64,000 nt of DNA. Origin: Varroa destructor. Lineage: Eukaryota > Arthropoda > Arachnida > Mesostigmata > Varroidae. The translations under genes and the position numbers were made by a program. Each line of letters begins with the position of its first letter. Position 1 is the first letter of the stretch. The stretch spans positions 32,479,309-32,543,308 of the forward strand of contig NW_019211457.1 of assembly GCF_002443255.2 (NCBI RefSeq), written 5' to 3'. The notes beneath the pieces were generated by a model. That model was given only the letters and a program-made list of their open reading frames with translations, made no database searches and had not been told where the DNA came from. Below are positions 13,731-26,690 of this stretch, piece after piece.

Positions 13731-16700
13731 GAGTAGCCAAAGGGGAAAGCACGCAGGTTGAATCGTCCCGTTTGGTGCAAGAATGCTATACAGCAGCAGG
13801 GGCGCATCCTCAAACACACGTACACAGTCACCTCTGAATGAAGTAAAATGGAAAGCTTTGGTTTGCCTGTAATGCCGAGAGCTTTGGTTGCGCTGATAAA
13901 CAGTGCTAAGGTAAAAGACGTACTAGCTAGCTCAGGCAAGGTAAAGCAGCTAGTAAAGGCAGCTGCTCATCGATAATGGTGTTAGAGGCAAAAAAAAAAA
14001 GAAGGATATGGGAAGCTTTAGCTGCCGCCGCAGCCGTGGGGAAAAAAGACGAACCACGGCTTGTTCGCGGCCACACGTGATACGTGTGCCAGTGCTAGTT
14101 CTGACCAGGTTGCTAAGCATCTAGCTATCTCTAAGTAAGAAGAGACGCTCCTCGTTTATGTTACGCACGACCTAAAGTAATCGAAGCAATTAGAGAAGCC
14201 ACTACGAATTTCAATTGGGAAGATGTCAGCTTTATCTCCATACCGTGGATGATAAGTGTGGTTGTTTGAGGCTAACGTTGAATACGTTTGGTTGGTCCTG
14301 CTCTCAAAGCACCGGATGGCATAGTACCTGTCTTGAATAGAGGCTACTCGACGCCGCTGGCACTGTCGGACACTTTCGTCGCCCGACACGAAGTACAGCA
14401 CACGTGTTTCTTCAATATGTATTACATTTTCTTTCGTTCATCTTTCGAAACTTGTAGTACATTCATTTGATAACATGCATGAAAGAAAAATAGTGGATAT
14501 CACTTGTACGTTCCTACAGAATTTAAGCTCATAAGTCAAGTAGCAGTGGTTCGCTGGCGAACCTTCCCAAATCCGTGCGACCTTTTCTTATCGGCCTGCA
14601 GGTATTTACACGGTCTGACCAACTGACCGCAGCGGGAACATCATAACGGATGGGTCACTGGCAACGTATTTGTGCCGCAGTACAGATACCTGGCGTGCGT
14701 TTCAATCGCCGCCATCGACAAAAACGCTACATATTCTATTGCCAGCGTTCCGTAGCAGCTTTGTGTCTTGTTCGGCAGCTCTGGTTTCCGCTTTCGATCC
14801 ACTGGTCACGACGATGTATTCGATGGTTTTTTACTGAACGCCAGCTTGTTTTTCTATGGTAATTGTTCGTTCGTCTAAATAGCAACTGGCTGGGCTAAAA
14901 AGCTATCTGGCGTCCTGGTTTCGTGAATTAGCCGGTCGTAGGCAATACAGGGTTGGTTCGGCGATGGAACTCCGTTAATCAAATGCTACCTATCAGCAGT
15001 GTTTGAGTGGAAAACGCCCAGGATAAAGGGAACTGGGTCAGATTTTTCCTATCTCTTTATCTTTCTATCTCGTTCGTTTTTTAAGGCGGTGCCCCTTTTT
15101 CGTGAAGAAATTGCTTGGCCATGCTTGTTCCCCCTCTAAAAAGAAGTACCCAATGTTCAACACAAGAAAAGCAATCGTAATTTGAATAGTCTGCTTAGTG
15201 CATAGGTTTGCTTAAGCCGTTTGCTGGTCAACTAAGGCAAGAATACAGGGGCTTTCACCGTCACCCATAGGACTGAGCAAGCCGAGGCTAGAAGGCACAC
15301 TTCTTGTATAGGAAGAATAAGCGGGAGTTAATATAGTCACACTCCTGTGTGTTTCCTTCTTCCATTTAGCCGCACAGCAGAACGTAGTAAGAGCAGTAGT
15401 AGTAGTTGTGTGGTCCGTACGACGGTTAGTCACCTGAGAGAATAGAAGAGGGAATCTGGCCACAGATGTAGCAGTTCGCAGTTTTTCCGTAGGCTTATTA
15501 GCTCAAATGCAGCTCAGTATATGCACTACTACGCTAGCGTTTCCGCCAAAAATGGTCACGGGTATGATCAGCTAGAACAAGCATAAACATACACAAAATA
15601 AAGGTCACACATCACCGTCCCTTCGGATTCTGTGACCGGTATTGGGTAACAGTAGGGTTTAGTGCAGTGTCTGTTTTTTATATCTCGTTTGAGTATATAC
15701 CATGGTATTGAAGCTCTTGTCAGAAGCTGCTACGATAAGGGACCTAATCTATTACGATAGACAATGTCCCCTGTAGGCAAATGGACTCTCCATTTATATA
15801 GCATTTCCAACAGCTGGCGTTATTGGTACTTTGGTCACATCTTTAAAGTATACTTCATCAACGTATGGCATTCCCGCAGCTCTACCCTAGCTACCGATGA
15901 AATGAGGTATGTTGTCTGAGCTATTTGCAAGCCCGAATCCTCGAAAAAAACGTCGGGTTTTAGTTATAACAGACAGAGAAAAGCAGATGGGCTGAGGAAG
16001 GTGCAGTAATAGGTACACCATGGTCAAGATAGAATTCACTGATGCTGGCGTAAGCTGTCTCCCTTTAACCGTTGTGTGGCAAAAGGATGATTTCTTAATA
16101 CACAATCTATAGCGCAACCAAACACCTTGACAAGTACAAACAACTTGAGAAATGGGCAAGGTACCCCGAATGTTGAAAGAACTAAAGAGCAGCTGTAGTG
16201 GCTAAAGCTACTAGGAATAGCAAAAAGAGGCTCAATGAGTCGATATTGACCAAAAGCCACTTCCATGCCTCTTCATTGGTAGTTGTAGCGTTTGCCCTAC
16301 TGTTATGAAGCTGTGGTTGTCGAAGATTATTAAAAAGAAGTTGTCAGTGAGCCCTGCGTTGAGCCGGTGGGGCAAACATTGTTTCGTTATGCCATCGCGC
16401 CACCACCAGAACAATGCCACGCCACCAAAATAATGGCGGTTTTTATAGTCATCAGTTTTGTCGTTACTCCGCTGTAGCTGTCGAAACCGGCTGGTCCACC
16501 TACATTGCAACCTGCTAGTGCTACTACTGCTATTGCTGTCGTGTAATCGACAATATCGACAAGTGCGTTGCAATAGTCTCTGTATGTCCTACTTTACTCT
16601 AACCTACAATGGCATACCTCGATATGCCCCTCGATCGTCTTGCGCTGGGTTGAGCTACCGGTCAGAGCTTCCGCCAACGCCTAAATTGCCGATTTCGAGT

Positions 16701-18424
16701 AACAAACTGATCGTTGAAGACCAATTCCCCAGTAGACACCGACGTAGCCCTTATATCTCCCGTGTTCGGGCTCCCGCGATCCCCTTGAAGATCACACGAG
16801 GCCATTCAATGGCAATCCGTCGTGTTCGTCCGTCGCGTTTGTCGTTGTCAATGTCTATCATCGTGTACAATATGTTCCTACATGTCTTGTTTCTTGACGT
16901 TGCTCACCGATCGTGCCGGTGGTATTATTGTCGCTCATCGACCAGCACTAGCCGCTTCTAGGCCATCGGCGGTTTCCTTATTACATTGGCGCAAAGCTAT
17001 AAGCAAGCAATGATTGCGGCCAGACTGCGCACGGATGACAAAGCAGCAGTCGTTCCCGTGGCCGTTTCGGCCAAGCGTCGATGTCGGTCCCAGTGCGATA
17101 CTACCCGCTCTAGAGCCATTGAGTACTGTCTTTGGTTGACGATTCGATTGCAGTAACACTGGACACGAGAAGCGGGCTAGTCAGAGGAAAAGGGGCGGAG
17201 GTTGTACCCCCTGGGGTTGGAGAGGGCCCGGGATCGGCGGAGGCCGGGAAACAGTAAGTCAAACCCATTTCCAGATTTCCGGGTGGTACAGTAGCGGAGT
17301 GGCGCCATTGACACGGCGGCGGCGGCAGGTGGCTTTAGCAACGACGATGGTTTTGATTTCCTGCGGCTACTATTGGCAGTGAGTCGTGTCTACCCGTCGC
17401 GGTTCCAGTCAAAACGATGTGCCAGAGCCACATATGTAATCAACTATCTGTGCCGTGACCGATTTCGCTGCAGAGTACCAACCGTAGTTCGACAAAATCC
17501 CGACCAGGCCAGCAGAGATGGGCACCATCCTACGAGAGCTGCAATAGCATGCGCCGGTACAATAGTGCTCTACTAAACAGATAATAAAGCAACGCTTTAA
17601 ATAGAACACACATCCAGAACGCACGTTTAATCAAGCATGTAACTTATGCCCACACGCAGCCATAAGAATGGGAACAGCAAATGCAATACTTTTGCGGCAA
17701 CTCTACAATGTTTGCGCAGAACGGATCTAGCACCAAGTAGCCTTGCTGACCGCCCACAAGCCAATACTTTCTGATAGCAACGACTTTGAACTGCTTCTCA
17801 CCATTCATCTCATTTGCCATTACACTAGCCAGTACAACTGCATCGGAAAAATTAGGACATGTGGGTCTTTAGTTAGATGCTCTCTATTTAGGGAAAGACA
17901 GGCTTTAACAAGCGGCAGCGGTGCCATAGAAAACAGCTGTCGAAGAAGGGCTTCTCAAGCCGTTCCATGGGGCGAGTTTTGAAACACAAATAGGTAAGTG
18001 TGATCCTCGCACTAATCGCTTTTTTAACTTGCCCTGCTATCGAACAAAAGTTATCTCAATAGTAACTGTTTGAGGAGACACATATATAATAATTATGATA
18101 ATAATATTACTTGTTATTATTGTATAAAGCGGTATCACGCCGGTACTTTCTTTTATACGGTTTTCTTTTATACGAAAACTTATATCAAAGGACTACGTTC
18201 GGTATTGGAACGCAACCTGTTGATACATTCCTTGAATGGAGGATATGTACCTGTAAAAAACTCTCGAAGCCTACGACGCTGACGATATGGGATTTATTAT
18301 ACAGGCATCTCAAGAACTAGAGCATTAACACTAAAGGGTGTTTTTATCGACGAGAAAGGTATTATCGAGCGGGTCTACACTTTAACGTGAATTTAAACAG
18401 GCACCACAGGTTGTTACAAGGCTT

Positions 18425-18429
18425 GTATG

Positions 18430-18461
<32 letters not shown>
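18425..18461. repeat. (TA)n microsatellite
   Basis: TA-alternating tract with two GTAT interruptions, followed by a run of A. Confidence 0.93.
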
Positions 18462-19008
18462 AAAAACGTACAGGCTTATGTATGCTCGGGGTTGGAGATC
18501 GAAAACTGAGCTGCAAAGATTTTCCTGGACCATTGCTATACATCACAGGCATTGACCGTGAAACAAAGCGTTCGCCAAACTCCCTAAATGGCGCCACATC
18601 AAACACTTTAATTTGATATAATAGTAATTTAATAACATTTTTAACGTATAACATTCGAGGACGAGAGTGCTAGGATTCTTCCTGACGCATCACTTACGGA
18701 ACGCAGCGCCGTTTACAGGATCCTAGTTGGATTCGTTGAAGTAGCTCTTCATCTTAAAATCCCAGCAACTATTGTCATGCCGTTGTTACTAGTAAGTGTT
18801 AGATCTGCACCGGTGAGGTGTTTTACCTACATGTTGACAATTTTCGCGTTAAAAACGGTTTTTCCCTGTAGTGTATGTTGGGTTAAAAAAAACTGGGCCG
18901 TCGGTAGGGTTTGGTAACGAAACGTTTGCCGGTATCTAAATAGGATCTCCTCTGCTTGGTTCCCTTTAACAACCCTTAAGAACACGCAATGAGTTAGTGG
19001 CAAAGAGC

Positions 19009-19092
19009 TTAATAATTAGTTGTACTAATGTTAATCCATGATTTGTTTCTATTCAACGGCTTCATGAAGCGCGAGCTTATCTCGAAGCTCAC
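19009..19092 (-). other. In-frame intronic extension of exon B with an Ig G-strand-like sequence
   Basis: If the exon B donor is not used, translation continues for 27 residues to a TAA at 19009-19011. The extension starts VSF, contains SSRFMK and NKSWINI, and ends TTNY. Exon C, which normally follows, starts VFF and contains SRETMK and NGTWIYL. The shared pattern V-x-F, S-R, M-K, then an N-x-S/T-W-I sequon is hard to explain as chance, because that sequon is the hallmark of this strand in the family. I infer an alternative 3' end of the Ig1 exon giving a truncated secreted Ig1, or a relic of an exon duplication. A possible weak donor, A|GTACAA after 19026, would leave phase 1. I saw no AATAAA close downstream on this strand. 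Confidence 0.45.
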
Positions 19093-19213
19093 CTTGCACT
19101 CATACCAGCCCTTGTCAGCTTCACGCACGTTGGTTAAATTTAGCGATGATTTCCCCGAGAGCGAAACGCGGTCTTTATAGTCGTCCGACGCATGGGGCGG
19201 ATATCCGTCGTAC
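19093..19213 (-). CDS. tutl: Turtle/IGSF9-family receptor, exon B (second half of Ig1)
   Basis: This exon encodes the D to F strands of Ig1. It has one base completing the shared tryptophan codon and then 40 codons, from YDGYPPH through DRVSLSG and LNLTNVREADKG to WYECK. D-x-G-W-Y-E-C holds the second Ig cysteine and the tyrosine corner, as in the family. NLT is a possible N-glycosylation site. The acceptor is GCTGAACAG|GTAC. The donor AAG|GTGAGC is a near-perfect consensus and leaves the frame at phase 0, which matches exon C (V-FFL). Past this donor the frame stays open for 27 residues that look like a second Ig G strand (separate entry). The exon is 8.8 kb from exon A and 12.4 kb from exon C. 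Confidence 0.93.
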
Positions 19214-20477
19214 CTGTTCAGCAACACACATGAGCCATTAATAATGTGTAATTTACCAATATTACATTAACCATTGAACACTAACGAGAGATGGAGTCAT
19301 TTCTAACAATATTCGAAAACTTTTATTCGAAAGTATTATACTATGTCACTCTGAGATAGTACAGTCAGTTGAGTCTGAGAAACTTAACTTCATTAAAGTG
19401 TCAGTTACTTATACGGAGCTATCGCGTAAGTGGTTAAGCCACGGTCGATGAAATCAAGCAGAAAAGAGTAAATGCAGTTGCTATGAGTACCTTTTGTCTC
19501 GGTATGTACGTGCAATACCACCGTAATAAGTTTATCTGCAATACCTAATCGAATGTTAATCAAGATTTCTTCAAGACGCTTACAATGTTTACTACTGCTT
19601 TGGTTATCGTTTAGAGTCCTTTGGATACTGGCATGCTGTATTGGTCAACTTTTACGTATCTGCCATAGTAGATCATTAGAGGCGCTGTAGAATTAAAAAC
19701 AGTAAGTGACTGGTTTCTATATATCGCCTCGATTCATTCGGTTAATACGTGGAGAAAATTTAAAACGCACTGACAAGCGTTGGAAAGTCTTCAGTATAGA
19801 GGCATCGGCCTTCGGCGGGACTACGGTAAATACATAAAACACGAACGGCTTTAGCTGCCGGCGAAAAATAATGCAAACTCTCGTTGTTCCGTTGTGTTTT
19901 CTCGCTGTTGCTCTTTGCTCGTCTGCTTTTTGCACTTGATCTCATAGACGCAGACGCAAGTTGACTATGGCCCGACACGACATTGTCTTTCACTTACTAT
20001 CTGTTTCGACCGGCATCGACGAGTACAAGGCAGCCCAGAATGTAGTATACATTAGGGAGCCGGATAGTAGCGATAGGCTCGGGGATCACTTTCGTAGCGG
20101 GTAATGTACTAACGCAAACGAAATCAGTTGGAAGAGACAATCCTGCACCCACTGCATTGAACAACACTAAACACGAATAGCTGTGAGAGGACGACATATT
20201 GTACAGAACAGAAAAGGGCCCACGGAATTGAAGAAAGGAGCAAGACATGCCCCTGCTAGATGTAAATGCCCTTTTACTCGTTTCGATGTTTGCCTCTCTG
20301 CCTTCGAAAAACTAAGGATAAGAACAGGAAAAACCGGCATCGTTTTATTTGCTCACACACATAAAAATGCGAAAGGCGCATACACAGACTTTACGCCGTA
20401 CCAGCCTCGTATCACCAAGCCAAGCCAAACTGCCTGGGATAAGCACTGCGTACTGTGTGAATACATACATATATATA

Positions 20478-20839
20478 CAGGGTGGGCAAGAAGTCCTGAC
20501 AACTGGGTCTTCAATCCATATTTGCCAAAGTTGCAGAAGCTAGACGGATTAATATAATAAAGAACGAGTTTATCTGTGAAATATATTGGCATCTTGGTGT
20601 AAAGGTAAGCCAATAAAACCATTTTTATGGTAATAGAAGTCATTGTTATAGCTATTATAGTTAATCTAGTGTTATGCTATTTAACAGAATATTATAAGAA
20701 TTATGGGGATAGTGTCAAGGTGCCTATATTACAAGCGTGTTCCACTGTTAAATCTGCTCTTTGTTGTAATAACTTGTGCTACCTTAACACATATAAAATG
20801 AAGGCTTCTAAACTATCAAGCGACTTTTGGCCCACCCTG
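20478..20839. mobile_element. 362-bp non-autonomous Tc1/mariner-type MITE
   Basis: The left end reads CAGGGTGGGCAAGAAGTC and the right end, in reverse complement, reads CAGGGTGGGCCAAAAGTC. They match at 16 of 18 positions, including the first ten bases. Each end abuts a TA dinucleotide (20476-20477 and 20840-20841), the target-site duplication expected of the Tc1/mariner superfamily. The interior is AT-rich with no transposase coding, so the element would depend on an enzyme supplied elsewhere. It lies inside a run of TA/CATA repeats, a likely TA-rich target. Confidence 0.85.
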
Positions 20840-21496
20840 TATATACATATACAATGGTAACCGTGCGGATTGAAAGTGCATACATATGTTGCATGTCTTA
20901 CATAGCCCTCGGGAACAAGAAAAACCGGCTCCAGAGCCCCGTAGCATGGAATGGGATCTACATGGGGATGATCTCTAACAGAAAAAACGCTGGCACGAAC
21001 TTCAGTTAATTTGCAGACGGCCTCATGCTGCTCCTCGTGGTTGAGTGACCTACGAAGTAAGCCAGCGTGATATTCAGCGAGACTCACCACTAAAACATGC
21101 TATTATATATTGGCACTTCGGAAAGACATCGCAAACAAATTGCAAAAGATGAAACAGAAATGAAGGAAATTTAGAAGCCCCTATTGGCGTTCCCTTCCAT
21201 GTGCCACAGTCCCAAAAAAGCCTAGACAATTCGTAAATATTAGGGGTAGAGACAAAACACCGTGGAGACGTCTCCAGAAATATGACTGGTCGACTACCTG
21301 GCGGCTTACATACGAAGCTGGCAAAGAAGTGATACAAGGCTCGTCTAACTGATGTTTACTAAATGCTATTTCGCTTGAGTCGTCAAGTTAATTATGACAG
21401 ACGAAGGAGAGATGGAAGAGAAGCTCAGGAAGCCTGGTAATAATCAGTTCGTGGTTGTTCTAATGAAGACTGATAATTGGCATCTGGGACGACGAA

Positions 21497-21571
21497 CAGA
21501 CACCATTTATGCGAAAGCAACCCCACCAGATTAGTGAATCTGGTGGCGCTGCTTTCGCTGCGTGCTGTCTG
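21497..21571. other. Strong 75-nt hairpin (possible small-RNA precursor)
   Basis: The arms at 21511-21532 and 21537-21558 pair along 20 of 22 positions (GCGAAAGCA with TGCTTTCGC, CCACCAGATT with AATCTGGTGG, and one C-G pair between two single mismatches) around a 4-base loop AGTG. After an internal loop, CAGACA (21497-21502) pairs with TGTCTG (21566-21571). The fold is mostly G-C. The loop is shorter than in usual animal pre-miRNAs, so a foldback element relic is an equal possibility. Confidence 0.6.
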
Positions 21572-24106
21572 TCAGAAAGTGGTCATCAAACATAGCAGAA
21601 AGACCAGGTACGCTAGGTATGTCAGCACTAAGCGGCAACAACAAATTCGCGCGGTGAATATAGGTAGTGTATTACAGACAGATGCATAATTTGTGCACTG
21701 GACAACCTGTATTTGTTTAGGTCTCGATAAAGTTTCGTAAAACGGAGGTGTCGCACAAGTGGTTAGGGCTAAACTTACGTTACATGAGTAAGTGTTAGAT
21801 GTACAGCCGTAGCTTTAGACGCCTGAATTTTCCGATATAGTGAGAGCTATGAAATGAAGGTAGGCGAAGTAGAGTCCAGTTTATTCGATTCTAGAGATTA
21901 AAATTATGGCAATCGTAGCTCTGTAAATGTTGGTAACGATTCACTGATCAGAACCAGAGGCATTAGGACCACAGCAGAAAACACTGCAAAACATTTTGAG
22001 CTTTTAATAATTAGGGTTTCAGAGTACTAAGATAAGATGCAAGCTCAATTAGTGTGTATTTTCCGCGACATTAGAAGCATTAAAGCTGCACCACACAAGA
22101 GTCGATCTTTCGCGTAAGATCAATCGAAGCCCTATTTATTTTTACAGCCTATTTTAAAATATAGTTTTCCATTAATGACATGCTGCAGCTTTAGCACACT
22201 CATCGCTTTAGTTTGTTTTGAGATCACCTGAGGGTAGATGTCCATTTGTAATACACATATCAGACAGATATTGTGTATGCTTACTTCTATTACTATTCAT
22301 TTGCGTTCAAGATCATGTCTATAACTTCATGACAGTCATATATGACCACGTTTTATGAGAGAACTCAAGCTCTAATCGGTGCGTGCGTGCATCATCTACT
22401 TGATAGCCTTCGATTGTGGATACTTCACGAACGCTGTATGATCAAAAACAAGTCAAGCTTCTGGCACGAACAACTCACGAATTATCATTAAGGAAACGAT
22501 AAGGTAAACACGGTTGTGGATCGAATCCGCATGAGGTGATTCTTGAACACCAACAACAGGAGTAATCTTTAAAACGTCTTAATTATTGATGTCTGTATTT
22601 CGGTTCGGCTGCTACATCTGTCGGTTCGCCTATCTCTATATAACCTAAAAGTTGATTATTTTTGAGTAAATCCGCTTTATTTACTACACCCTTTTCAAAT
22701 CCCCATCCCCAAACGCCCTATTTGAGATGCTATATACATTTAATTTACGTGTTCAACGACAACTAAAAAGGCTCCTTTTACAATAGAATCAAACTTTATA
22801 TAATAGTTATTATACATTGTGGATCGTATGTATAAACTCACTGGCATCGATGCGATTGTTATCGCTACTATAGCCGTCGTCTGTGACTGACATGACCGTT
22901 AGGGGAACGGCTGGCTGCCAGACGGCGCAGAGGGGATTGCCAGATCCACAAGACTGACTTGATCGGGGGATGTTGATATATATAAGACCGGAAACGCAAC
23001 AATGACAAGAAGTAGACACCGTTGATTATGTTGAGACTCTCGTGCGTTACTACCGAACCGCTATTGCGGGGCGTAAAGCAAAGCTGTGAGCACGATTTCA
23101 GGCTGCTGAATGGACTAAGAGAATGGAGTTCAGGAGCAGGATAGTAAGATGGCACACCACGACCGGCTACAGAATGCACATAAAAATCATGTTGTCCTCC
23201 TCTATATCGCAGTGGATCTATGTATGGGACTTGAGACGCGCATTTTTCTTCACGCCCCGGACAAAGGTCCTTGTCTCGTGCTGCGTTTCGCGCTCGGCTT
23301 TTACCTCAGCTCTAGCCTCGGCCTGAATCCTGAGAGAATTCTGTCAGAATGCACGGACCGGCAATTCTGTCACGGCACCCGTAGCAGCAAAGATAGCTGT
23401 GGCGATGCTCCCGGCGGCGGTGATGACTCTGGCTGGGAAGGGCACAGAAATACACGCAATCGATTTCCAACTAGGCAACCTAAGAAAAGGGACACACAAG
23501 GGAAAAGCTCTAGCTTTTCTGCTCGCGTGGCAGGCCCAGTCTCCGTCCTGTTACTGACCCTTGCTTATGGTGCAGCAGCCAACAGCCAATGACGACATAC
23601 AGTCGACGAGTCGTTGACAGGGTCGTTTTCCCTGGGGAAGAACGATCAAAGGGCATCTTGACACTGTCCCGTTTTCTCTTTCTGTTTATGAGAATTTATG
23701 AAAGAAAAGCGGTTTTGAACTACGATAACGCAGAAATTCGCGATGATACACTACAGCTAGTAACTTTAGGGAGAAGGAGAGATCGATGCCTTGACACCTA
23801 CGGGCATAGAAACCCTGCGCCGACCAGTATTCAGAAGCAATTACAGAAATGTCCAGAATACGCACATCGAAAGTTAGTAGGTAAAGCAAATAGACGGTAT
23901 AGTCAATCATATACACCTTGCTAATAGACAAGCAAACATTGGTACGTGTACACAAAAACTCAGTTTTAAGGTCGTCTTAAGGGCGAGTGATCTTTTAATA
24001 CTGGTTTTATAAAATCTTCGACGACTACCGAACAATTGAGTTACCTCCGAATAGAAATATGGTGCGGACAAGTGCAGCATAGACATCACGGCGAACTAAA
24101 TCTTCA

Positions 24107-24126
24107 TGGAACCATTCCTGGTTCCA
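24107..24126. repeat. Perfect 7-bp inverted repeat
   Basis: TGGAACC, six-base spacer, GGTTCCA. It is short and could be chance or a dimer binding site. Confidence 0.4.
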
Positions 24127-26249
24127 CAAATGTTTAGTGGCGAGGGAGGAAGCTTGCAGTATCAGTATTCACTAAACGCTCAGTTCTTAATTGTATCTGC
24201 ATAACTGCCTCATTCGGGAATAGCGTCGATGGAATTGAAGGAGTTACAAATATTTTGCCTATCAATTCAATGCTACCTGGCAAAGTCCACACAGGCCCGT
24301 GCCCCTCGGCTCCATACCTGTGGGACTTTTAATGCTGTGTGCCATGTGGGGTTTTGTACAACATAGGTTCTTATATCGCTTTTCCCTTTTGCATTCCGTT
24401 GAATCCCACCATCCACATCGGAGCCTAATAGGCACGCGGAGAAGTTGCTGATATGGACCGTTTTATTCTGCACGCATGATCGAGCTACGTCTGCTGTGCT
24501 ACTTCTTTCGCTGTGCTTCTTCGAGATGAATCCCGTTTGCTCCTTCAACGCACCCAGCTCGCCCTGTATCCTGAAAGATCCTTAGAGAGGCTAAAGGCTT
24601 GACGGGGCTGAAAGCTATGCACGCTTTGCTTCATTTCTGTTCACTCATAGTACTACTCCTCAGACTTCTGAATGCTGCTTACAGGGTTTTTTTTTTCCGG
24701 TGGTGTAGCAGCAACGAGCGGTCCAACTAACGTCAAAGCACCTACTCCCACTTTACCGACGCGTTTGCAGCATTGCTCTGTTAGCCAGTCGCATATCCAT
24801 AACAAGAAGCTGGTAGAAAGGCGGCACGGGTTAACTCCTTGTAGCCAGCCAGGGTTATGCTAACAGCATAACTTGGTTTCCCAACAGATAAGCTGCGCCG
24901 CACCTCATTTCAATTTCCTCCCGGTGTGAAGAATGCTCCCGCCTACTATAATAATAATCATAACAATGATAAGCCATGGCAATGGTAGCAGCGGCAGAGC
25001 GGTAGAACTCCCGTAGAGTGTTTTTAATATCGTTTTACGCATCCGCACTCGCCTGTACTAGAACATAGCATATACATAATGCACATCTGCAAACACAATA
25101 CACTTAGATGTCTACCCAAGCTCTTCTTTGTTTCGTCCACACGTGTCGTCGACTGCCCTTTGTCGATTTTGTCTGGCTTCTACTGCTATGTTCGTCTGGA
25201 AATTTTTCCGCTTTCGATAACTGACAATGCCAGCTCGTTCACTGGCCCCTGGAGAAATTGGCTAGGGGCACATGCATGAGCACATCCAATTTACGGAAAT
25301 TGTCGAAATGGCTCAACTGTACCCTGCAGTGTTTGGGCCAACATTATAACTGTTACTATTTCCGACACAACGTGGCGGTGATCTTTGTGCCCTGTATTAG
25401 GACTTTAGTGGCCCGGGACGTATCGAGTCAAGATCTGATTTGGTACGGCGGCGGACGTTGCTGCTGCTACAGCCGCCGCTGCAAGGGAAGCTTGCGACTG
25501 TGTCGTAGTGCTTAAGTTTCCGAAAATTGTAGTGCAAAAACGTTTGCGAATGCAGACAAATGGGGGAGTTTGTGGTCACGCCAACGAGAGAGCGGAAGGA
25601 GAAAGACAAAGAGATCGAACATCTATTCATCAAGTAGAAGAAAAAAGACTATCCATAAAAATACCAAAGATGACATGCCATACCACCAGCTATCCAGATA
25701 GCCATTGCAGTCCCGAAACATATTCTGGTGAACGGACCAACCAGGACTCCAACGCCATACAGACTTTCTATCTTTATCGGTCTCCATTCCCCCTTTGTCT
25801 CTCATCACTATCTCAGTGAAGCGCCGTACGCCCTGCGCGGTTTAGGCCGCCTGCTCAGTCTCTATGTGCCTGTCAGAGTCTCCTGTCTCACTTTCGCCGT
25901 CAAAAGATAAAGTGCAAAAAGGCCCACTTTACTCCAGTGTACCAATTCGTGATCTAGAGGATTCGTGTTGAGTCCAGTGCTCATCAGATCACCCATTTTT
26001 GAGCTCCACCTCATCAAGAGCCGTGGACGATAGAAACTGTATCCAGTGTTGACAAGAACAGCAGTCAACCACCATGTGAACGCTGTGAAGCAGGCAGAAA
26101 ATTACGAAAAGGCGGGCCCTAGCGCTTGGAAAATTCAGAGAAAGAACAAAGAGGCCTGTGATGAAGAAAACGGAAGAGAATTGCGAATATTCAAAGAGAA
26201 TATGGAAAAATAAAGAAAAAATATGTCGCTAATTACACCATATACACCT

Positions 26250-26690
26250 CCTCTCTTGCTGCTAGCCATTTCGTCCCTAACTCCTCGTCCTTCGTCGTCA
26301 TCATCTTGCACTTCACGCTTCCCCTGCTGCCCATTGCTTTCTCTCTACTTCACTGCCGACTCTGCTTCTTCTTAGATTCGTTGCTTTGGTTCAACTGTTC
26401 GGTCATCCTCGTACGCAGTCACGTCGTCGTCACTGCTTTATGCCAGCGTGGCCGTTGCCTGCCGAATGTTCCACAAAACTCTCCGTCACCATACTACCAT
26501 ATTTCTGCTCTCGAAAGCTTCCTGTTTCTGTTTTCTTCGCGTTCGTCTTGCTACTTATGCAGAGGCATAGTGGGGCGGTTTTCTATGTGGTGACGATACT
26601 CAGTTCTTTCATCTGGCTAGCGAAAGAAACCAGTCAGCTCGTTCGCTATCACTATTGTACTTCCGCTCCATCTGCAGCAAGATCCTAAAC
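26250..26690. other. Pyrimidine-rich stretch
   Basis: The plus strand is strongly C/T-rich over about 440 bases, giving spurious hydrophobic and serine-rich open frames. Similar tracts occur at about 47150-47350 and 48110-48370. No gene is recognised. Confidence 0.4.

Larger units (their letters stand above)
6667..19092 (-). other. Intron between exons B and C (12.4 kb)
   Basis: Long GT-AG intron, donor GTGAGC and acceptor ACTACAG. About 7.4-9.0 kb and 18.0-18.7 kb are AT-rich; 13.2-13.75 kb is purine-rich on the plus strand; 17.16-17.36 kb is GC-rich with a GGC run. TA microsatellites lie at 10214-10235 and 18425-18461. Many short open frames exist on both strands, none with a domain I recognise. 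The first 84 bases of the intron continue the Ig1 frame (separate entry). Confidence 0.85.

Noticed and set aside
15212..15434. Good minus-strand acceptor (TTCTCTCAG|GTGACT) followed by an open frame
   Set aside because: The open sequence is threonine-rich without Ig features and would interrupt the exact join between exons B and C; GTGACT is a poor donor for a ratchet site.
16458..16961. 167-codon plus-strand frame rich in serine, arginine and cysteine
   Set aside because: Composition follows local CT/CG-rich sequence, and overlapping frames on both strands argue for chance.
23149..23592. 147-codon plus-strand frame
   Set aside because: No recognisable domain, alternative frames are open too, and no splice or promoter signals are clear.
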